Below are positions 35,662 through 40,630 of a stretch of 40,630 nucleotides of DNA, piece after piece. The position numbers were made by a program, and so were the translations under genes. Each line of letters begins with the position of its first letter. The stretch's first letter is position 1. The notes beneath the pieces were generated by a model. It ran no database searches and was not told the origin of the DNA. It was given only the letters and a program-made list of their open reading frames with translations. The stretch comes from Verrucomicrobiota bacterium (GTDB taxonomy: Bacteria > Verrucomicrobiota > Kiritimatiellia > Kiritimatiellales > Tichowtungiaceae), in the NCBI GenBank assembly GCA_016342445.1, contig JAEIOF010000006.1, forward strand, positions 1 through 40,630. The letters run 5' to 3'.

Positions 35662-36878
35662 ATGCACAACCCACCCTACCCGGCGTATTCGGACCGATGC
35701 GTGGTGCCAACGGGAACGTCCGGATCACCGGTCCGTGCGGCGATACCATGGAATTCTGGATTAACATTCAGGACGGACGAATTCACCGCTGTACGTTCAC
35801 GACCGATGGATGCTCCAGCTCCCTCGCCTGCGGAACCGCCACCTGCACGATGGCATCCGGAGCCCCTGAAGCGGTCGCATTTGAACTGCAACCGGAGGAT
35901 GTGCTCGCACTGCTCCCCGGATTCCCCGAAGCCGAAAAACACTGCGCCCTGCTGGCAACGAATACGCTCAAAGCCGCCATCTCAGATTATCGCAAAAAAA
36001 ACTGCCCTGCCGAATCGTGCGCCAGCTGCGCAAAAGAATGTGATACGCAAAAAGTTCCGCCCGCCACAGGCCCGGTCCCCGTTCCGCCGGTTCCGACCGA
36101 AAGCGGCCTTTCCGGTGTGAAGCATAAAATCGTGGTGCTCTCCGGCAAAGGCGGCGTCGGCAAAAGCACGGTGGCTGCCAATCTGGCCATGTCGCTGACA
36201 GCCCAAGGGTTCAAGGTCGGCCTGCTCGACGCCGACCTGCACGGACCGAGCGTTCCAATGCTGTTCGGTCTCGTCGGGGCGCACGTCGAACAGATCGGCG
36301 AGTGGGTTCAACCCGCAGAAGCCAACGGCATAAAACTCATGTCGGTCGGCTTCATGCTGGAGCACCCCGACCAGGCCGTCATCATCCGCGGCCCGCTCAA
36401 AATCAAAATGCTCGAACAGATGCTGCACGAAGTGAGCTGGGGCGAGCTGGACTATCTGGTTGTCGACTGCCCGCCCGGCACCGGCGACGAACCGCTCTCC
36501 GTCTGCCAGCTGATCGGCTCGCCGGACGGCGCGGTGATTGTCACCACGCCGCAGGAAATCGCCGCCGCCGATGTGCGCAAATCGGTTCAGTTCTGCCGCA
36601 AACTGGATCTTCCAATCCTTGGAATTCTGGAAAACATGAGCGGCTACGCCTGCCCAAAATGCGGCGAAACCGTGCACCTGTTCGGACAGAACGGCGGATT
36701 TAAAACGGCTGAAAAATACAACCTCGCCTTTCTCGGCCGCATCCCGATTGATCCGTCCGTCGGAATCTGCGCTGATGCCGGACGAAGCTTTCTGGCAACG
36801 CACGGCGAATCGGTCTCCGCAAAAGCATTTGAGACGGCAATTGAACAAATCCTATTCGCCCTGAAAAAGGAGTTTTAA
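35643..36878 (+). CDS. Fusion: IscU/NifU-N-like scaffold domain + Mrp/ApbC Fe-S carrier ATPase
   Basis: N-term GPCGDTMEFWINIQDGRIHRCTFTTDGCSSSLACGTATC...HCALLATNTLKAAI; C-term VVLSGKGGVGKSTVAANLAMSL...CPPGTGDE...LPILGILENMSGYACPKCGE. Confidence 0.88.
   Translation: MSDPAIDAQPTLPGVFGPMRGANGNVRITGPCGDTMEFWINIQDGRIHRCTFTTDGCSSSLACGTATCTMASGAPEAVAFELQPEDVLALLPGFPEAEKHCALLATNTLKAAISDYRKKNCPAESCASCAKECDTQKVPPATGPVPVPPVPTESGLSGVKHKIVVLSGKGGVGKSTVAANLAMSLTAQGFKVGLLDADLHGPSVPMLFGLVGAHVEQIGEWVQPAEANGIKLMSVGFMLEHPDQAVIIRGPLKIKMLEQMLHEVSWGELDYLVVDCPPGTGDEPLSVCQLIGSPDGAVIVTTPQEIAAADVRKSVQFCRKLDLPILGILENMSGYACPKCGETVHLFGQNGGFKTAEKYNLAFLGRIPIDPSVGICADAGRSFLATHGESVSAKAFETAIEQILFALKKEF
36610..36624. repeat. 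TTCCAATCCTTGGAA palindrome
   Basis: Perfect copy inside IscU-Mrp fusion gene (LPILGI). Confidence 0.85.
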
Positions 36879-37717
36879 TGAACGTTCTGAACCTCACCGT
36901 ACTGGTTGAGAACACTGTCCGGGAGCGCGGCCTGCTGGCCGAGCACGGATTGTCATTCCTGATTGAAACCGGCGGCGAAAAGATTCTGTTCGATACCGGA
37001 CAGGGAGACGTACTGGAACAAAATGCTCGGAAGCTGGGCATCGACCTGAGCGACATCCATACGGTCGTGCTGAGTCACGGTCACTACGACCACACCGGCG
37101 GAGTGGCCTCCGTATTGAAGTCCATGCAGCACCGCCCGCGCCTGATTGCCCATCCGTCCGCATTCCTGCCAAAATTCACCCGCAACCCGGACGGCAGCTC
37201 GCGACCCATCGGCCTCTCCGAAGCCAATCGGCAGGCCATCACTGATGGCGCCGAATGGATTACCGCAGAAGGGGTGATAGAAATCGCGCCGGGGCTCTTC
37301 CTGACCGGCCCCGTTCCGCGCACCGCAGATTTTGAAGACACCGGCGGCCCGTTTTTTAAAGATGCCGCCTGCACGATCCCGGACGATCTTCCAGACGATC
37401 AAGCCGCATTTATAGAGACCCAAAACGGCACGATGGTGATTCTGGGCTGTGCCCATTCAGGGATTATCAACACCCTGCGGCACATCCAGACGCACACCGC
37501 AAACCGTCCGATCCACACCGTCATCGGCGGGATGCATCTGCTCCATGCAAACCAAAACCGGATGGATCAAACTATCACCGAGCTCCGCCGTTTCAACATT
37601 CAACACCTGCACCCCTGCCACTGCACCGGCTTTGATGCCACGATCCGGCTGTGGAATGAATTCCCCGGAAAATGTGAACCCTGCCCGGTCGGCACGACCA
37701 TAAAAATAAGGAAGTAA
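36878..37717 (+). CDS. MBL-fold metallohydrolase
   Basis: LIETGGEKILFDTGQGDVL...VVLSHGHYDHTGGVASV...VILGCAHSGIINTL. Confidence 0.9.
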   Translation: MNVLNLTVLVENTVRERGLLAEHGLSFLIETGGEKILFDTGQGDVLEQNARKLGIDLSDIHTVVLSHGHYDHTGGVASVLKSMQHRPRLIAHPSAFLPKFTRNPDGSSRPIGLSEANRQAITDGAEWITAEGVIEIAPGLFLTGPVPRTADFEDTGGPFFKDAACTIPDDLPDDQAAFIETQNGTMVILGCAHSGIINTLRHIQTHTANRPIHTVIGGMHLLHANQNRMDQTITELRRFNIQHLHPCHCTGFDATIRLWNEFPGKCEPCPVGTTIKIRK

Positions 37718-37718
37718 T

Positions 37719-37973
37719 ATGAGCCCGATCAAACTGTACACCAGCCGCAACTGCCCGATCTGTGACCAGGTCAAAACCGCACTGAAACCGCTGCCTCATC
37801 AGGTTTTATCCGCAGAAGAAAACATGGACGATCTGATTGCAGAAGTCACTCGCCGCGATCTCGACCACCGTCAAATCCGCCACGCCCCGGTGATGATTGT
37901 CCCGGACTGCAATCTCGTCTGGACCGGCGCGGACTGCCTGATTGCGATCGAAGACAAAGAGTGGGAAGACTGA
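37719..37973 (+). CDS. Small glutaredoxin/thioredoxin-like protein
   Basis: KLYTSRNCPICDQVKTAL...HAPVMIVPDCNLVWTG. Confidence 0.65.
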   Translation: MSPIKLYTSRNCPICDQVKTALKPLPHQVLSAEENMDDLIAEVTRRDLDHRQIRHAPVMIVPDCNLVWTGADCLIAIEDKEWED

Positions 37974-37978
37974 ATACC

Positions 37979-38773
37979 ATGAAAACACACACCCTTTTCT
38001 TTTCACCAACCCAGACCGGCGCAACGATTGCAAAAACGGTTCAGAACGCGCTGGAAACGGAAGCCGGCGAATCCTTTGACATCACCAAAACAGCGATTGA
38101 AAAAACCTTCGGCGCAGACGATGTGGTCATCATCGCCATGCCGATCTACAGCGGACGCCTGCCTCCCATTGGGGCCGAACGCTTTAATGCGGCTCGCGGG
38201 AACGGTGCCAAAGCCGTCGCGATCACGATGCGTGGCAACGCCAACACGGGCGATGCCCTGCTGGAGTTGACCGACCTCTGCACAGAACAGGGATTTGAGG
38301 TGATCGCCGCAGCGACATTCATCGGCGAACACTCCTTCACGATGAAAGAGTTTCCGATCGCCGTCGGACGCCCTGATGCTGCCGACCTGCAAAAAGCCGC
38401 GGACTTCGCGCAGCTCATTCAGGAACGACTCCATACGGAAGGGCCGCTGGCCCCGCCCGCCGTACCGGGAACCCGCCCTTATAAGGACGCAATGAACCCG
38501 CCCGGCACAGCGGCAACAGGAACAAATCCGGAAAACTGTACCCGCTGCGGCCTGTGCCAAACCTTCTGCCCGACCGGAGCCATCACCCTGACCGCCGACG
38601 GCCCGCAAACGGATGACAGCAAATGCATCTGGTGCGCGGCCTGTGTCAAAGTCTGTACCAGCCACGCCCGCGCATTCACTCTGCCCAAAATTAAAGAAAT
38701 CGCCGAACGCCTTTACCAAACCTGTCAAACCCGCCAGAAACCGGAATGGTTTCTGGCACAAAAAGGAAACTGA
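37979..38773 (+). CDS. EFR1-type flavodoxin-ferredoxin fusion protein
   Basis: Flavodoxin-like N-term LFFSPTQTGATIAKTV; two 4Fe-4S motifs CTRCGLCQTFCPTGAI and CIWCAACVKVCTSHA. Confidence 0.85.
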   Translation: MKTHTLFFSPTQTGATIAKTVQNALETEAGESFDITKTAIEKTFGADDVVIIAMPIYSGRLPPIGAERFNAARGNGAKAVAITMRGNANTGDALLELTDLCTEQGFEVIAAATFIGEHSFTMKEFPIAVGRPDAADLQKAADFAQLIQERLHTEGPLAPPAVPGTRPYKDAMNPPGTAATGTNPENCTRCGLCQTFCPTGAITLTADGPQTDDSKCIWCAACVKVCTSHARAFTLPKIKEIAERLYQTCQTRQKPEWFLAQKGN

Positions 38774-38775
38774 AA

Positions 38776-39114
38776 ATGAAAATTGCCATTCCCATCGCGA
38801 ATGAAAAACTGTGCATGCACTTCGGCCACTGCGACACCTTCGCGGTGCTGACCGTCGATGAGCAAACAAAAAGAATCACCGGACGTGAAGACCTCGTCCC
38901 GCCGCCGCACGAGCCGGGCGTTCTGCCCGCATGGCTGGGCGAACAGAAAGTAAACGTCATCATCGCCGGCGGCATGGGCCAGCGGGCTCAGCAATTGTTT
39001 GCCGATCAGGGAATCTCCGTGGTTGTCGGTGCGCCCGCCGCATCCTCCGACATGCTGGCCAATTCCTGGATGAACGGAACGTTAGTTTCCGGCACCAACG
39101 CCTGCGACCATTGA
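38776..39114 (+). CDS. NifX/NifB-associated domain protein, copy 2
   Basis: MKIAIPIANEKLCMHFGHCDTFAVLTV...NVIIAGGMGQRAQQLFADQGISVVVGA. Confidence 0.88.
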   Translation: MKIAIPIANEKLCMHFGHCDTFAVLTVDEQTKRITGREDLVPPPHEPGVLPAWLGEQKVNVIIAGGMGQRAQQLFADQGISVVVGAPAASSDMLANSWMNGTLVSGTNACDH

Positions 39115-39119
39115 CATCG

Positions 39120-39134
39120 TTCCAATGGCTGGAA
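39120..39134. repeat. TTCCAATGGCTGGAA near-palindrome
   Basis: One mismatch; between convergent nifX-like and feoC genes. Confidence 0.8.
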
Positions 39135-39161
39135 GCAGGCTGAGTCTGCATCCATTTAGTT

Positions 39162-39176
39162 TTCCAGTCATTGGAA
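39162..39176. repeat. TTCCAGTCATTGGAA near-palindrome
   Basis: One mismatch; 42 bp from previous. Confidence 0.8.
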
Positions 39177-39182
39177 AAATTT

Positions 39183-39197
39183 TTCCAGGGCTTGGAA
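39183..39197. repeat. TTCCAGGGCTTGGAA near-palindrome
   Basis: One mismatch; 21 bp from previous. Confidence 0.75.
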
Positions 39198-39213
39198 AAG
39201 TTTGCCCCTCGCG

Positions 39214-39459
39214 CTAGGAAACGCTGTGTCCTGACACAGTCGGTTCCAATGCCTGGAAAATGGCGGCGTCCTCGGGTTTTACTTCAACGCACCCTTTGCA
39301 CTTGGAGCATTTGGTGTCGAGCCGTCCGATACGGCCTTTGGCTTCGAGCACGGCGAGCATCCCTTCCATGGCGGAAATCTCGGACTGAAAATGCCGGGCG
39401 ATTTCCGCGAGCGACATCGGCCCGCGTTCCGCGAGGAGCTTTAGAATTTCTGTGAGCAT
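39214..39459 (-). CDS. FeoC-like transcriptional regulator
   Basis: MLTEILKLLAERGPMSLAEIARHFQSEISAMEGMLAVLEAKGRI..CSKCKGC next to feoA. Confidence 0.8.
   Translation of the reverse strand: MLTEILKLLAERGPMSLAEIARHFQSEISAMEGMLAVLEAKGRIGRLDTKCSKCKGCVEVKPEDAAIFQALEPTVSGHSVS
39244..39258. repeat. TTCCAATGCCTGGAA near-palindrome
   Basis: One mismatch; inside 3' end of feoC-like gene (FQALE on minus strand). Confidence 0.8.
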
Positions 39460-39743
39460 TATCGCACCTGTACTTTTGCCGCGGCCTCTTTGGAAATGAT
39501 GTAGCGGCTTTCGCCGGCGGCGACGACCATGTTGGCGTCGTTCGGCCGGTTATTCATAACTTTGACCAGCGCGCCGGTAAAGAGTCCCATCTCGAGGGTT
39601 TTTTTATCACTATTAGAAATCACAACCACACTCGCGCCCTGCGCGAAGTCGCTGAGCGGATGGGCACAACACATTCCGTTGCCGCCGCCGTGTCCCTGTC
39701 CGCAGCGTTGGGGTTGCCGCCGTCTATAAAACCGTCCAAACAT
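39459..39743 (-). CDS. feoA: FeoA domain protein
   Basis: HPLSDFAQGASVVVISNSDKKTLEMGLFTGALVKVMNN. Confidence 0.8.
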   Translation of the reverse strand: MFGRFYRRRQPQRCGQGHGGGNGMCCAHPLSDFAQGASVVVISNSDKKTLEMGLFTGALVKVMNNRPNDANMVVAAGESRYIISKEAAAKVQVR

Positions 39744-39746
39744 AGA

Positions 39747-40630
39747 TTATCCCCTCTTCCGTGAAACTATTTTAAGGCCGGTTACAAATGAAAGCATTGC
39801 CAAAAGAATCCCTCCGGCCCAGAACGCGGACGAAACCGGATGCTTCGGCGCGGTGGCGAGCTGATAGAAGAGCGTTGAGCCGCTCCATGCGAGCGCGGTG
39901 AGATAGCCCACGCTAAAGGCCATCCACTTCCATCCGGTTTGACGCTGAATGGCGGCGATGGCGGCGACGCACGGGGCATAGATGAGTACGAAAAGCAGGT
40001 AGGCGAACGCGCCGATTTTCCCATCGAACGCACTAAGCATGCTGGCTTCAGGATCCGCACCATCCGCTCCATAAAACGTATTGAGTGTTCCAACCACCAA
40101 TTCTTTCCCGAATATTCCGGTGACCAGCCCGAGCGTGGCGGGCCAGTTTTCATCGGTGATGCCCATCGGATGGAACACGGGCGTGATGACCCGGCTGGCC
40201 GCGCTGAGCACGGAGTGTTCATTATCCTGATTTCCGAAACTGCCGTCGGTTCCCACCGACCAAAGAAGACTGAGGACCACCACGAGAATCATGATGATTT
40301 TCCCGGCGCGCAGGATAAATTCTTTGAGTCGATCCCAGGTGTTATTGAAAATCGCAGCCACGCGTGGCAGGTGATACGGCGGCAGCTCCATGACAAAGCT
40401 GGACGCATCCCCCTTCAGGATTGTACGACGAAACAATAGACCGCTGAACACGGCCAACAGGATCCCGATGAGGTACAATGCAAAGATAACCGCCCCGCCG
40501 GTTTTCGGGAAAAAGATTCCGGCAAACAACGCGTAGACCGGCAGGCGCGCGCCGCACGACATGAAGGGGTTGAGCAAAACCGTCAGCGTCCGGTCGCGCT
40601 CGTTTTCCAGCGTGCGCGCGGCAAGAATCC
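39747..40630 (-). CDS. feoB: Ferrous iron transporter FeoB, C-terminal part (truncated at window end)
   Basis: LNPFMSCGARLPVYALFAGIFFP, FVMELPPYHLPRVAAIFNNTWDRLKEFILRAGKIIM, LGLVTGIFGKELVVGTL. Confidence 0.92.
   Translation of the reverse strand, partial: ILAARTLENERDRTLTVLLNPFMSCGARLPVYALFAGIFFPKTGGAVIFALYLIGILLAVFSGLLFRRTILKGDASSFVMELPPYHLPRVAAIFNNTWDRLKEFILRAGKIIMILVVVLSLLWSVGTDGSFGNQDNEHSVLSAASRVITPVFHPMGITDENWPATLGLVTGIFGKELVVGTLNTFYGADGADPEASMLSAFDGKIGAFAYLLFVLIYAPCVAAIAAIQRQTGWKWMAFSVGYLTALAWSGSTLFYQLATAPKHPVSSAFWAGGILLAMLSFVTGLKIVSRKRG

Overview
The window is gene-dense DNA from a Gram-negative, probably anaerobic bacterium. I do not assert a lineage. It contains: a partial radical SAM gene; an NTP-transferase gene; ilvD (-); bioB (-) divergent from a tightly overlapping bioF-bioH/G-like-bioC-bioD-bioA-TonB-receptor operon; a duplicated small-gene/promoter module; tRNA-Phe (-); an AEC transporter; an aldo/keto reductase; ppnP; a cupin; a DUF1566 protein; yjcH-actP-porin (-); DUF2851 and an HPr-like protein (-); pheT; a candidate 6S-like RNA followed by rarA and fau/ygfA; rny; upp; exbB-exbD-tonB (-); a long MinD/Mrp/NifX-like operon resembling the anaerobe 'orange protein' (ORP) neighbourhood; and feoC/feoA/feoB (-, feoB truncated by the window end). 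The main discovery candidate is a dispersed 15-bp palindrome, TTCCAA-NNN-TTGGAA. I count 27 perfect copies by eye plus about 8 near copies, against about 0.002 expected by chance for 12 fixed bases in 40.6 kb. It occurs both inside genes (all three reading frames, encoding FQxLE, FPxxGN or SNxWK) and between genes. The spacer is restricted (TGN or GGN in one orientation). Neighbouring copies sit 21-22, 30-32, 42 or 84 bp apart, close to whole numbers of DNA helical turns even where this changes codon frame. This suggests a genome-wide, helically phased binding site for a dimeric, possibly cooperative DNA-binding protein. All counts were made by hand, without software or database searches.
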